From assembly GCF_001307275.1 (NCBI RefSeq), contig NZ_CP012831.1, positions 1,984,001 through 2,048,000 of the forward strand: DNA of 64,000 nt. The letters run 5' to 3'. The translations under genes and the position numbers were made by a program. The notes below the pieces were generated by a model that searched no databases, was not told the origin of the DNA, and worked only from the letters and a program-made list of their open reading frames with translations. Positions 44,749 to 54,460 of the stretch are shown in pieces (positions within the stretch are counted from its first letter, which is position 1; every line of letters begins with the position of its first letter). The stretch comes from Pseudomonas fluorescens (GTDB lineage: Bacteria; Pseudomonadota; Gammaproteobacteria; Pseudomonadales; Pseudomonadaceae).

Positions 44749-47442
44749 ATGAAAAGCCAACCCGATGCCGCCAGCCGTATGGCGGCCGAGGTAGTGACGC
44801 AGTTACCGGTGCCCGCGCGGCTCGGTATGCTGCGTTTCGAACGGCTGAATGAAGCTAGCTGGGCGCTGTTGTTTCTCGATCCCAACTGCGAGCGACACTT
44901 CGGCCTGCCGGCGGTAGAACTGTGCTCGCTGGTCAGCTCGCCCTACGCCAGCCTGATGGAACCCGAAGCGCGCTATCAATTGCACGACGCCATCCAGCAG
45001 CAACTGGCCCAGGCCGCGCATTACCAGATTCGCTACACGCTCCATACCGCCAAGGGCCCGATGAATGTGCTGGAGACGGGCGAAGCCTACAGACAGCACA
45101 ATCGTCATCTGCTGCGCGGTTACCTGCTGGTGGTGGACAATTTGCTGCAAAGCGAACCCTCCCTGCCGGCCCTGGACCTGGAAACCCAGAACTCGCGCCT
45201 GCAGATCGCCCTGGAACTGAACCAGCGCGCCCAGCAAGAGCAGCTCCAGCACCTGGACCGGGTACGCGCCCAACAAGACCTCATCCTGCTATTGACCCGC
45301 CAACGCTACAGCGCCAACAACTCCCTGCTCGAAGCGGCCGAACTCATCACCCGCAGCGCCTGCGACATCTACCAGATCGACTGCGCCAGTATCTGGAACC
45401 TGGACGACGGCAAACTGGTGCCGATTTCCGCCTACAACCGCGCCTCCCAGGAATACTTCCTGCCGGCGGTCATCGACGCCAGCGAGTTTCCCGACTACAT
45501 GGAGGCGCTGCAGACCTGTCGCGCCATCGACGCCCACAATGCGATGCGCGACCCGCGCACCCGGGAAATGGCCGAGAGCCTGCGCGCCCGCGACGTCAAC
45601 GCCATCCTCGACGCCAGCGTGCGCATCGACGGCCAAGTGGTGGGCGTGCTGTGCCTGGAACAAGTGGGGGCCACCCGCGCCTGGCAGTCGGATGAGATCG
45701 CCTTTGCCGGCGAACTGGCGGACCAATTCGCCCAGGTCATCAACAACCACAACCGCCGCACCGCCACCAGTGCCCTGCACCTGTTCCAGCGCGCCGTGGA
45801 GCAAAGCGCCAACGCGTTCCTGCTGGTCAATTGCGACGGTGTGGTGGAGTACGTCAACCCAAGCTTCACCGCGATCACCCAGTACACCACCGAGGAAGTC
45901 CACGGCCAACGCCTCTCGGAACTGCCGGCCCTGGAGAACCTCAGCGAGCTGCTGTTCGACGCGCCCTCGGCGCTGGCCCAGAGCAACAGTTGGCAGGGCG
46001 AGTTCAAGAGCCGGCGCAAGAACCTGGAGCCCTACTGGGGCCAGTTGTCGATCTCCAAGGTCTACGGCGACAACCGCGAGCTGACCCACTACATCGGCAT
46101 CTACGAAGACATCACCCAGACTAAACTGGCCCAGCAGCGCATCGAGCGCCTGGCCTACACCGACAACCTGACCAACCTGGGCAACCGCCCGGCGTTCATT
46201 CGCAACCTCGATGAGCGCTTTGCCCGGGACAGCGACTCGCCCATCAGCCTGCTGCTGGTGGACATCGACAACTTCAAGCGCATCAACGACAGCCTCGGCC
46301 ACCAGACCGGTGACAAGCTGCTGATCAGCCTGGCCCGGCGCCTGCGCAACAGCCTGAGCCCCAGCGGCAGCCTGGCGCGCTTCGCCAGTAACGAGTTCGC
46401 CGTGCTGCTGGACGACACGAGCCTGGAGGCCGGGCAGCAGATTGCCAGCCAATTGCTGATGACCCTCGACAAACCGATGTTCGTCGACAACCAGTTGATC
46501 AGCGTGACCGGCTCCGTGGGCCTGGCCTGCGCGCCGCTGCACGGCCGTGATCCGCAGACCCTGATGCGCAACGCCGGTCTCGCCCTGCACAAGGCCAAGG
46601 CCAACGGCAAGCATCAGGTCCAGGTGTTCACCGAGGCGCTGAATGCCGAGGCCAGCTACAAGCTGTTCGTCGAAAACAACCTGCGTCGCGCCTTGACCCA
46701 GAACGAATTGGACGTGTTCTACCAGCCCAAGCTGTGCCTGCGCAGCGGCCGTCTGCTGGGCATGGAGGCACTGCTGCGCTGGAACCATCCGGAAAAGGGC
46801 ATGATCCGCCCGGACCAGTTCATCAGCGTGGCCGAAGAAACCGGCCTGATCATCCCCATCGGCAAATGGATCGCCCGCCAGGCCTGCCGGATGAGCAAAC
46901 AGCTGACCGCGGCCGGCCTGGGCAACCTGCAAGTGGCGATCAACCTGTCGCCCAAGCAGTTCTCCGACCCGGACCTGGTGGCCTCCATCGCCAGCATCCT
47001 CAAGGAGGAACAACTGCCGGCCCGCCTGCTGGAACTGGAGTTGACCGAAGGCCTGCTGCTGGAAGCCACCGAAGACACCCACTTGCAGCTCGACCAGCTC
47101 AAGCGCCTGGGGCTGACCCTGGCCATGGACGACTTCGGCACCGGGTACTCATCCCTGAGCTACCTGAAAAAATTCCCGATCGACATCATCAAGATCGATC
47201 GCAGCTTCATCCATGAGATCCCGGACAACCAGGACGACATGGAAATCACCTCGGCGGTGATCGCCATGGCTCACAACCTGAAACTCAAGGTCGTGGCCGA
47301 AGGCATCGAAACCGCCCAGCAACTGACGTTCCTGCGGCGTCACCGCTGCGACGTCGGCCAGGGCTACCTGTTCGACCGTCCCATCCCCGGCGCGGAGCTG
47401 ATCGAAAAGCTCAAGCGCTACCCGCGCGGGCCTCTGGTCTGA
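44749..47442 (+). CDS. dipA: Cyclic-di-GMP phosphodiesterase DipA-like (PAS-GAF-PAS-degenerate GGDEF-EAL)
   Basis: An 897-residue cytoplasmic sensor enzyme. N-terminal PAS-like region (to about 130), helical linker, GAF domain (about 190-335), PAS (about 345-455, ALHLFQRAVEQSANAFLLVN), GGDEF (about 465-620) and EAL (about 640-890). The GGDEF site reads ASNEF (residues 546-550), so no cyclase activity is expected. The EAL site MEALLRWNHP (Glu673) and DDFGTGYSS (about 793-801), plus KIDRSF and VAEGIET, are intact. It should degrade c-di-GMP and so favour dispersal. The same architecture and degenerate motif are known for DipA (PA5017), also located between aceF and msrA. Confidence 0.93.
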   Translation: MKSQPDAASRMAAEVVTQLPVPARLGMLRFERLNEASWALLFLDPNCERHFGLPAVELCSLVSSPYASLMEPEARYQLHDAIQQQLAQAAHYQIRYTLHTAKGPMNVLETGEAYRQHNRHLLRGYLLVVDNLLQSEPSLPALDLETQNSRLQIALELNQRAQQEQLQHLDRVRAQQDLILLLTRQRYSANNSLLEAAELITRSACDIYQIDCASIWNLDDGKLVPISAYNRASQEYFLPAVIDASEFPDYMEALQTCRAIDAHNAMRDPRTREMAESLRARDVNAILDASVRIDGQVVGVLCLEQVGATRAWQSDEIAFAGELADQFAQVINNHNRRTATSALHLFQRAVEQSANAFLLVNCDGVVEYVNPSFTAITQYTTEEVHGQRLSELPALENLSELLFDAPSALAQSNSWQGEFKSRRKNLEPYWGQLSISKVYGDNRELTHYIGIYEDITQTKLAQQRIERLAYTDNLTNLGNRPAFIRNLDERFARDSDSPISLLLVDIDNFKRINDSLGHQTGDKLLISLARRLRNSLSPSGSLARFASNEFAVLLDDTSLEAGQQIASQLLMTLDKPMFVDNQLISVTGSVGLACAPLHGRDPQTLMRNAGLALHKAKANGKHQVQVFTEALNAEASYKLFVENNLRRALTQNELDVFYQPKLCLRSGRLLGMEALLRWNHPEKGMIRPDQFISVAEETGLIIPIGKWIARQACRMSKQLTAAGLGNLQVAINLSPKQFSDPDLVASIASILKEEQLPARLLELELTEGLLLEATEDTHLQLDQLKRLGLTLAMDDFGTGYSSLSYLKKFPIDIIKIDRSFIHEIPDNQDDMEITSAVIAMAHNLKLKVVAEGIETAQQLTFLRRHRCDVGQGYLFDRPIPGAELIEKLKRYPRGPLV

Positions 47443-47526
47443 CAGCTGCGTATAGCTTGCGGCGGCTTTTCTGAGGCACACTGACGGTCTACTTCGCTCA
47501 ATTCAATCTGACTGAGAGGACTGATA

Positions 47527-48174
47527 ATGGTCTTGCGCTCGGAAATCCTGGTGAATAAAAACGTGCTTCCTACTCAAGAACAAGCCCTGCCTGGCCGTGA
47601 AACCCCGATGACCGTGCCGGACAAACACTTCGTCCTCGACGCGCCCCTGCTGGGCCCGTTTGCCATGGACGTGGATTTCGCGATCTTCGGCCTCGGCTGC
47701 TTCTGGGGCGCGGAACGCAAGTTCTGGCAGCGCGAAGGCGTGGTCAGTACCGCGGTGGGTTACGCCGGTGGTTTCACCCCGAACCCGACGTACGAAGAAG
47801 TCTGCTCGGGCCTTACCGGCCACAGCGAAGTGGTGCTGGTGGTCTACGAGCCTGCGAAAGTCAGCTACGAACAGCTTCTGAAGATGTTCTGGGAACTGCA
47901 CAACCCGACCCAGGGCATGCGCCAGGGGAACGACATCGGCACCCAGTACCGTTCGGTGATCTATGCCACCAACCCGGACCAACTGGCGGCGGCCAAACAC
48001 AGCGAGCAAGTCTTCCAGGCTGAGTTGACCAAGGCCGGCAAAGGCACCATCACCACCGAAATCGAAGAAGCACCGACGTTCTATTTCGCCGAGACCTATC
48101 ACCAGCAGTACCTGGCGAAAAACCCGGAAGGCTATTGCGGGATTGGCGGGACCGGCGTGACCTGCCCGATCTGA
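47527..48174 (+). CDS. msrA: Peptide methionine-(S)-S-oxide reductase MsrA
   Basis: A 215-residue repair enzyme that reduces methionine sulfoxide. The catalytic motif is GLGCFWGAE (Cys58), followed by [17 protein letters not shown] and AETYHQQYL (conserved YHQQYL). C-terminal [13 protein letters not shown] supplies the resolving cysteines. Start ATG after AGAGGA. An N-terminal extension of about 50 residues before the domain is usual for Pseudomonas MsrA. Monocistronic, after dipA. Confidence 0.96.
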   Translation: MVLRSEILVNKNVLPTQEQALPGRETPMTVPDKHFVLDAPLLGPFAMDVDFAIFGLGCFWGAERKFWQREGVVSTAVGYAGGFTPNPTYEEVCSGLTGHSEVVLVVYEPAKVSYEQLLKMFWELHNPTQGMRQGNDIGTQYRSVIYATNPDQLAAAKHSEQVFQAELTKAGKGTITTEIEEAPTFYFAETYHQQYLAKNPEGYCGIGGTGVTCPI

Positions 48175-48194
48175 CCTTTACACCCCAGAGCCGG

Positions 48195-48354
48195 TGTGGG
48201 AGCTGAGCTTGTGGGAGCAAGGCTTGCCCGCGATGCAAACACCTCGGTGCATCTGATAGGCCAAGGCGATACCATCGCGAGCAAGCTCAGCTCCCACAGT
48301 GATTTTTGTCAGTTGCAGTTCTGTGAACAAAATGGGAGCGAGCCTGCTCGCGAT
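48195..48354. repeat. Cluster of degenerate REP arms
   Basis: A partial arm lies at 48195-48208 and a doublet with arms at 48210-48234 and 48274-48298. A single forward arm follows at 48332-48354. They fill the gap between the convergent msrA and rlmJ genes. Confidence 0.8.
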
Positions 48355-48379
48355 AGCGCCCTTCCAGGCGCACCACAAC

Positions 48380-49219
48380 TCAGCTCTCAGCGATCAACCA
48401 ATCCATCTGCCACCCGCCCTGGGTCTGCCCCAGCTTTTTCGACAGCCACGGCAGCAGCTCACGCAACTCCTCTTCCAGCCCCCACGGCGGATTGGCAATC
48501 GCCAGGCCGGAGCCGTTCAGGCTGTTGGGCGTCGCCAGTGGGTGCACCAGCAGCTCCACGCGCAACAGCTTCGGCGCTCCCGTGCCGGCCAGGTCCTGGT
48601 AGAAGCGGCGCAACATCCGCTGGTCCTTCACCGGGTACCAGATGGCCGCCACCGTCTGGCGCATCCGGCCAATGGCCTCCTTGAGCGAGGCGGCGCAGCG
48701 CTGCATCTCGTCAAGCTGCTCGAAGGGCGGATCGATCAGCATCAAGGCACGCTTTTCGGCCACCGGCAGCAACGCCCGCGGCACATGCCAGCCTTCACCC
48801 AGGTGCACCGCCACGCGACGGTCGCCTTTCATGTTGTCCTTGAGCAACACACCGTCTTCAGGGTGTTTTTCGTTGAGCAGCACACGGTCCTGGGGCCGAG
48901 TCAGGCGCCGCGCCAGTTCCGGCGAGCCCGGGTAGTAGCGCAGTTGCCCGTCCGGGTTCATCTCATGCAGCACCTTCATGTAATCGGCAGTCAATGGCGG
49001 CAGGTCGCCCTCGCCCCACAACCGCGCAATGCCTTCCAGATACTCACCGGTACGGTTGGCCTGGTCACCCTGCAAGTCGTACAGCCCGATGCCCGCGTGG
49101 GTGTCGAGGTAGGCGAAGGGCTGTTCCTTGCGCGACATCAGCGCGATGAGGCGGGTCAAGGTCAGGTGTTTGAACACGTCGGCGTGATTGCCGGCGTGGA
49201 AGGCGTGGCGATAATTCAT
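48380..49219 (-). CDS. rlmJ: 23S rRNA (adenine2030-N6)-methyltransferase RlmJ
   Basis: A 279-residue SAM-dependent methyltransferase starting MNYRHAFHAGNHADVFKHLT, the family's N-terminal signature. The SAM fold has FAYLDTHAGIGLYDL, and the catalytic DPPFEQ (in LMLIDPPFEQ) is typical of N6-adenine methylases. It methylates A2030 of 23S rRNA. It lies 81 bp downstream of the DUF4123 gene on the same strand, but seems functionally unrelated. Confidence 0.94.
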   Translation of the reverse strand: MNYRHAFHAGNHADVFKHLTLTRLIALMSRKEQPFAYLDTHAGIGLYDLQGDQANRTGEYLEGIARLWGEGDLPPLTADYMKVLHEMNPDGQLRYYPGSPELARRLTRPQDRVLLNEKHPEDGVLLKDNMKGDRRVAVHLGEGWHVPRALLPVAEKRALMLIDPPFEQLDEMQRCAASLKEAIGRMRQTVAAIWYPVKDQRMLRRFYQDLAGTGAPKLLRVELLVHPLATPNSLNGSGLAIANPPWGLEEELRELLPWLSKKLGQTQGGWQMDWLIAES

Positions 49220-49300
49220 GGCGGCTCCTGCGAAGGGCGACGAGTTTACCTTGAAGCGCGCCGAACGTCAGGGGTTGGCAGCCCGGCGGACACGCCACGA

Positions 49301-50032
49301 TCAGCCCAGCTCCCGCAGCAAGTACGCCTGCAAGGGCGCCTTTGGCGCGACAACCGGCTTCGATCGCTCAAGAAAGTGAGCAATCTTGCGCCGCAGGATG
49401 CGGTGGTCAACGCGCTCGTACAGAGACGGATGCTCCTGGCCAAGCCAGGTGAGCAAGTTATCCACCAGACAATTCGTCGGGACCTCGGTCATGGCGTCCA
49501 ACAGCGCCACCGGCACTTCCCACCAAGGAAAAGTCCGCGCCGGCCGCTGGACGTTTCCGACTAACTCAACGGATTGACCGTTGATCAGGCAACGATTGAC
49601 GACCGGCAGGAGCTCCCCGCCATCCACCGCCGTCGATTGCAGGAGCGGTCCCATGAAGCGCCCATCCCAAAAACGCAGGAAAACCGGCTTGCCACCCGGC
49701 AACAGCACCTGCGTCACCCCACGCAAATGCTCGGCAAGGGTTTCCTGGCTGGCACACGACACCGCCAGCCAGCCCCAATCGAGCGAGTCGGCGGTCGCTA
49801 TCCAATCAAGAAACCCACAGTCCGCGCGAACAAGCCCTACATAGGGCATGACCGCTTCCCACTCGGCGTACGGCGTGTCGGCCCAGATCGCCGTGGGTGT
49901 CGCGGCCATCGAACGGCGCCAGGCCGCCAACGCCCCAGCGCTGCTGGCATTGCTGAAAATGGCGAACAGTTGCTCGGACGCCTGCAACGGATGGTGCTCA
50001 AGCCAGGCGCGGGGCGTTTGGCCGCTGTTCAT
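49301..50032 (-). CDS. DUF4123 domain protein, T6SS effector adaptor (Tap/TEC type)
   Basis: A 243-residue protein starting MNSGQTPRAWLEHHPLQASE, with DUF4123-like blocks: LFAIFSNASSAGALAAWRR, PYAEWEAVMPYVGLV, and LRGVTQVLLPGGKPVFLRFWDGRFMGPLL. DUF4123 proteins are chaperone-adaptors that load a cognate effector onto VgrG in type VI secretion and are normally encoded between vgrG and the effector gene. Its ATG overlaps the vgrG stop (ATGA), as expected. However, the next gene is rlmJ, so no effector or immunity gene follows. A helical C-terminus (HRILRRKIAHFLERSK) may bind the missing cargo. Confidence 0.85.
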   Translation of the reverse strand: MNSGQTPRAWLEHHPLQASEQLFAIFSNASSAGALAAWRRSMAATPTAIWADTPYAEWEAVMPYVGLVRADCGFLDWIATADSLDWGWLAVSCASQETLAEHLRGVTQVLLPGGKPVFLRFWDGRFMGPLLQSTAVDGGELLPVVNRCLINGQSVELVGNVQRPARTFPWWEVPVALLDAMTEVPTNCLVDNLLTWLGQEHPSLYERVDHRILRRKIAHFLERSKPVVAPKAPLQAYLLRELG

Positions 50033-52086
50033 GGGCGCTCCTGTGTGTCGACAGTTTTGTGAAAGACCGATAGCCCTGCGCAGACGCCGCTTCTGCACCG
50101 CTCGCACTCCTCGCAGAACGGCGCCGAGCCTTGGAAGCTGAGGATTTGCGCCAGGGAAAGCCGAGGGGCCGGCGCAGCGACCTGCTGCCCGGAGCTGACC
50201 GGCGAACCCGCCTCCGCCCCCATGACCGCCATCGGCGCCCCACCGACCTCGATCGGCACGCTGCTGAAAATCCCGTCGGCACCAATGTTGATCCAATGAC
50301 CGCCAGCCTGGAGGGTCACACTGGCGCCAGCCTCCAGGACCACTTGCTGGCCGGCACTGACATGAAACTGCCGGCTGGCGTTCAGGACCTGGCCGGTCAC
50401 GCGAACATGCCGCTCGCCGCCCACCAGCAGATGATCGTCCTGGCGGACTTCAGCCTGGCGCCGGCCATGGGTAACGCGCTGCTCATCGGCCTTGAGTTCG
50501 TGCCGTGCCGTACCGGTGACGACGATGCTGCGCTCGTGATCGACCTGCACCCGCTGGTCGTGCAGCACGTGCTGGGTCCAGTTGCGCTGGGCCCGCAGGT
50601 AGATTTCCTCGGCGCCCTTGCGGTCCTCGATACGCAACTCGTTATAGCCTGCCCCACCGGGACTGCTCTGGCTGCGCCAAATACTGCGGGTCTTGTCCGC
50701 CGGCAGGTCCAACGGCACCGGGTTGGCGCCATTGGGCAGGCAACCCACCACCAATGGTTTGTCCACGTCGCCATCGATGAACCCCACCAAAACTTCCATG
50801 CCGACCCGGGGAATCAGCACTGCACCATAGTGATCATGGGCCCAACCCGAGGCCACTCGCAGCCAGCAACTGGAATGTTCGTCGCGCTGGCCGTCGCGAT
50901 CCCAGGCCAGTTGCACCTTGACCCGCCCGAACTCATCGCAATGGATCTCGCTGTCCACCGGCCCGGTCACCACCGCTGACTGATAACCGTCGGCACGGGG
51001 CTTTTCAGGGTGCAGGGGCGGCCGAAAAAACACCTCCCATGGCGTGGCGAGAAAAGTGTTTCTGTAGCCCTGGAATTCATCCGGGCCGGCGGCGGCTGTT
51101 TCTTCCAGCACCTGGGGTTGGCGGCCATGATGGTCGATATGCGTCAGGAGCCAGAGATCGTTCCACTGCTCCCGGGGGTGGCCCTCGATACGCATGAAAT
51201 GCCCGCTGACGAAAGCGCTGTCATCGCTGTTGCCCTGCGCCACGCGATGATCGGCGCCGTGACGCTCAAGGGCACGCCGGGCCAGGTGCTTGCCATCGCC
51301 CCGGTCGCAGAACCCACCGGGGTAGCGATAGTCCTCGAGCGCTGGCAACTGCCGACTGTCGAGGTGGGTTTGCAACAACAGGCCGGGCTTGCGGAAGTCG
51401 TAATCGCGCAACGTTACGGCCGTGGCGCGGGTCTGGAGCCGCACCGCCAAACGCTTGATGGCCGGCGCGTCGGCAGCCATGCCACTGTCCGCCAGGTACA
51501 ACGTCGATTCGGCCAGGCGGGGGAACCCGGTCTGATCGTCACCGAACACCAGCAGATGGCCGTCAGGGCGGTGCCGAAAGTGATAGTGGATACCGACTTC
51601 GGCACAGATCCGCTCGATGAACGCCAGGTCGCTTTCGGCGTACTGCACACAGTATTCACGCTCGGGATAGTGCCCTGCGAGAATGAACTGGAAGGCCCCC
51701 TCCAGGACCCCGTGCTCCTTCAGCACCCGGGCGACGATATCAGGCACGCTCAGATGCTGGAAAATCCGCTGGTTGGTGCGGTGGCGCAAGTAGGCCAGGC
51801 GCGGTACCAGGCTGACCTGGTAACGGGTCAGGCGTCTGCCCGAATCGCCTTGGGCTACGCTATAGACCTGACCGTGCACGCCCCCTCCCCGGCCATCGAA
51901 CCGCAGGAATGCCTGGCGATGCAGAAGTTCTTCCAGTACCAGGTCGCAGCGCTCGCTGACCAGTTCCACGTCAAAGCGATAGGGCTGGCTGATGGTTTCC
52001 TTGCCCTTGAACTCAAGCACCCTGAGTTCATTCGGCCCGCTGTCGAAGGTCAGCGTGAAACGCGGTGGATTGGCAGGCGGGAACAT
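50029..52086 (-). CDS. vgrG: Type VI secretion tip protein VgrG
   Basis: A 685-residue protein with the gp27-like N-terminal half (FTLTFDSGPNELRVLEFKGK, then YPEREYCVQYAESDLAFIER), the gp5 OB region (VVTGPVDSEIHCDEFGRVKV ... HSSCWLRVASGWAHDHYGAV ... GFIDGDVDKPLVVGCLPN) and a repetitive beta-helix (about 490-600). The C-terminal extension of about 60 residues ends with a cysteine cluster CEECERCRSGVC rather than a known enzyme domain. It forms the spike of the T6SS needle. No hcp or other T6SS structural gene is in the window, so this is an orphan vgrG locus using an apparatus encoded elsewhere. Confidence 0.94.
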   Translation of the reverse strand: MFPPANPPRFTLTFDSGPNELRVLEFKGKETISQPYRFDVELVSERCDLVLEELLHRQAFLRFDGRGGGVHGQVYSVAQGDSGRRLTRYQVSLVPRLAYLRHRTNQRIFQHLSVPDIVARVLKEHGVLEGAFQFILAGHYPEREYCVQYAESDLAFIERICAEVGIHYHFRHRPDGHLLVFGDDQTGFPRLAESTLYLADSGMAADAPAIKRLAVRLQTRATAVTLRDYDFRKPGLLLQTHLDSRQLPALEDYRYPGGFCDRGDGKHLARRALERHGADHRVAQGNSDDSAFVSGHFMRIEGHPREQWNDLWLLTHIDHHGRQPQVLEETAAAGPDEFQGYRNTFLATPWEVFFRPPLHPEKPRADGYQSAVVTGPVDSEIHCDEFGRVKVQLAWDRDGQRDEHSSCWLRVASGWAHDHYGAVLIPRVGMEVLVGFIDGDVDKPLVVGCLPNGANPVPLDLPADKTRSIWRSQSSPGGAGYNELRIEDRKGAEEIYLRAQRNWTQHVLHDQRVQVDHERSIVVTGTARHELKADEQRVTHGRRQAEVRQDDHLLVGGERHVRVTGQVLNASRQFHVSAGQQVVLEAGASVTLQAGGHWINIGADGIFSSVPIEVGGAPMAVMGAEAGSPVSSGQQVAAPAPRLSLAQILSFQGSAPFCEECERCRSGVCAGLSVFHKTVDTQERP

Positions 52087-52354
52087 CCGATGTGCCTCTG
52101 CTGAATGGAGGCGGGCGATTCTGCACGAGCAGTAGGGGACGTGTATGGGAGGTCAAGAAAAACAGATTTGCCCTACATCCAAGAAGCTAAAAGCTGCAAA
52201 GCGTGATGCATTTTCCGATAGACATTCGAAGCATCGCGGCCACCCACAGCCTTCCTACACGTGAATCAGCCGTTTCTTGCAATGTGCTCGATCTCTGGTC
52301 GGGAGTGGGCGTGATAACGTGCTCCTGGTCGCAAAAAAGCAAAGGACGCATGGC

Positions 52355-52852
52355 ATGACGACACGCTACGCAAAAATCGCAATGATCCTGGCACTCGCCG
52401 CATTCGCTTTCCTGACCGTATTCAACAACGTCACGGACTACCGCTCCAACTTCAACTTCGTCCAGCACGTGCTGAGTATGGACACCACCTTTCCCGACAA
52501 TGCCTCCCGGTATCGCGCCATCGATCAACCCTGGATGTGGCATGGCGCGTATTGGCTGATCATCTTCGGCGAAGCGCTGACGTCGGGGCTTTTGGGCTAC
52601 GGCGCAGTGAAACTGTGGCAGGCACGCCGAGCCGAGGCCGGGGCGTTCGCCCGCGCCAAACGATGGTCCGTGGCCGGTTTGACGGTCGGTTTCTTCGTCT
52701 GGTTCTTTGGCTTCATGGTCGTTGGTGGCGAATGGTTTCTGATGTGGCAATCAGAAATCTGGAATGGCCAGGACGCCGCGTTCAGGTTCTATATGGCGAT
52801 CCTGGGCGTGTTGATCTTTCTCAACCAGCCTGACGCCGAGATGAAGGGATAG
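52355..52852 (+). CDS. DUF2165 family small membrane protein
   Basis: A 165-residue protein with four hydrophobic segments (about 7-27, 68-90, 107-128 and 142-158). It starts MTTRYAKIAMILALAAFAFL after an AAGGA site. The first-helix pattern FNNVTDYRSNFNFVQHVLSMD and the following WMWHGAYWLIIFGEALT match the uncharacterised DUF2165 family. Function unknown. It is divergent from vgrG across a 268-bp gap in which I see no gene, and convergent with putP across a REP palindrome. Confidence 0.85.
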   Translation: MTTRYAKIAMILALAAFAFLTVFNNVTDYRSNFNFVQHVLSMDTTFPDNASRYRAIDQPWMWHGAYWLIIFGEALTSGLLGYGAVKLWQARRAEAGAFARAKRWSVAGLTVGFFVWFFGFMVVGGEWFLMWQSEIWNGQDAAFRFYMAILGVLIFLNQPDAEMKG

Positions 52853-52858
52853 AGGGCA

Positions 52859-52886
52859 GTGGCGAGGGAGCTTGCTCCCTCGCCAC
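52859..52886. repeat. Single REP palindrome (GTGGCGAGGGAGC family)
   Basis: GTGGCGAGGGAGC-TT-GCTCCCTCGCCAC, a perfect 13-bp stem with a 2-bp centre. It lies between the convergent DUF2165 and putP genes, 7 bp after the first stop codon, so it may act as a two-way transcript end. Confidence 0.9.
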
Positions 52887-52924
52887 AATGGATCACCCGC
52901 AGGCTCGAAGCCGCACTGAAGACC

Positions 52925-54409
52925 TTACTGGTTCAGACGAAAATCTTTTTCCGCCGCGTCGAAGCGCTGCAGCATACCCGCGGTAGGCGAGCCCATCTTG
53001 CTGACCAGGTAGATGGCCAGGCTGGCGAAGATGAAGCCCGGGATGATTTCGTACAGGCCCAGCAGCGCGAAATGCTTCCAGACGATCACGGTGATTGCAC
53101 CCACCAGAATGCCGGCGAGCGCGCCATTGCGGGTCATGTTCTTCCAGATGACGGAGATCAGGACAACCGGGCCGAAGGCAGCACCGAAACCGGCCCAGGC
53201 GTAACTCACCAGACCCAGTACGCGGTTTTCCGGGTTAGCGGCCAGGGCAATGGCGACCAAGGCCACCAGCAGCACCATGGCGCGACCGACCCAGACCAGT
53301 TCCAGCTGGGAAGCGCTCTTGCGCAGGAAGGTCTTGTAGAAGTCTTCGGTCAGGGCGCTGGAGCACACCAGCAACTGGCAGCTCAGGGTACTCATCACCG
53401 CCGCCAGGATGGCCGACAGCAGTACACCGGCAATCCATGGGTTGAACAGCAGTTTTGCCAGCTCGATGAACACGCGCTCTGGGTTCTCGGTCACGGGACC
53501 GGCCACATCGGGGTGCGCCGAGAAGTAAGCGATACCGAAGAAGCCCACCGCCACGGTGCCGCCCAGGCACAGGATCATCCAGGTCATGGAGATGCGACGG
53601 GCATTGGCGATCGACTTGACCGAATCCGCCGCCATGAAGCGCGCCAGGATGTGCGGTTGGCCGAAATAACCCAGGCCCCAGCCCATCAGCGAGATGATGC
53701 CGATGAAGGTGGTGTTTTTCAGCATGTCGAAGGACGAAGGATCTTTCGCTTCGATGGCCAGGAACGTGGTGTCCACGCCACCGGTCGCCAGCAGCACGAT
53801 GATCGGCGTCAGGATCAGCGCGAAGATCATCAGGGTCGCTTGCACGGTGTCGGTCCAGCTCACGGCCAGGAAACCGCCAACGAAGGTGTAGGCGATGGTC
53901 GCGGCAGCACCGGCCCACAGCGCTGTCTCGTAGGACATGCCGAAGGTGCTTTCGAACAGACGGGCACCGGCCACGATGCCGGAAGCACAGTAGATGGTGA
54001 AGAACACCAGGATCACCACCGCGGAGATGATCCGCAGCAGGCCGCTCTTGTCTTCGAAACGGCTGGAGAAGTAATCCGGCAGGGTCAGGGCGTCACCGTT
54101 GTGCTCGGTCTGTACCCGCAGGCGACCGGCCACGAACAGCCAGTTCAAGTAGGCGCCGACGATCAGGCCGATGGCGATCCAGCTTTCCGACAGGCCAGAC
54201 ATATAGATGGCACCCGGCAAACCCATCAACAACCAACCGCTCATGTCGGAAGCACCGGCGGACAAGGCCGTGACCACGCTGCCCAGGCTGCGACCGCCCA
54301 GGATGTAGTCGGAAAGGTTATTGGTGGAGCGGTAAGCCATCAGGCCGATCAGGACCATGGCTGCGATGTAGATCACGAAAGTGATCAAGGTGGGATTACT
54401 AACACTCAT
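52925..54409 (-). CDS. putP: Sodium/proline symporter PutP
   Basis: A 494-residue, 13-helix member of the SSS family. The N-terminal helix is followed by LSAGASDMSGWLLMGLPGA with the sodium-binding Asp55, the same number as in E. coli PutP. GWGLGYFGQPHILARFM is a second family signature. It imports proline for catabolism by PutA, which is divergently encoded. The shared 462-bp region contains GTTGCA sites for PutA repression. Length and start are as expected. Confidence 0.97.
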   Translation of the reverse strand: MSVSNPTLITFVIYIAAMVLIGLMAYRSTNNLSDYILGGRSLGSVVTALSAGASDMSGWLLMGLPGAIYMSGLSESWIAIGLIVGAYLNWLFVAGRLRVQTEHNGDALTLPDYFSSRFEDKSGLLRIISAVVILVFFTIYCASGIVAGARLFESTFGMSYETALWAGAAATIAYTFVGGFLAVSWTDTVQATLMIFALILTPIIVLLATGGVDTTFLAIEAKDPSSFDMLKNTTFIGIISLMGWGLGYFGQPHILARFMAADSVKSIANARRISMTWMILCLGGTVAVGFFGIAYFSAHPDVAGPVTENPERVFIELAKLLFNPWIAGVLLSAILAAVMSTLSCQLLVCSSALTEDFYKTFLRKSASQLELVWVGRAMVLLVALVAIALAANPENRVLGLVSYAWAGFGAAFGPVVLISVIWKNMTRNGALAGILVGAITVIVWKHFALLGLYEIIPGFIFASLAIYLVSKMGSPTAGMLQRFDAAEKDFRLNQ

Positions 54410-54460
54410 GAGTTACGCCCTGGCTTTGTTTTTATGGTGCGGTGGCAGTTGGAAGCGCCG

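Noticed and set aside
50131..52104. Plus-strand frames opposite vgrG considered as a hidden effector or immunity gene
   Set aside because: Their sequences are shadows of VgrG codons, with no ribosome site, signal or toxin motif.
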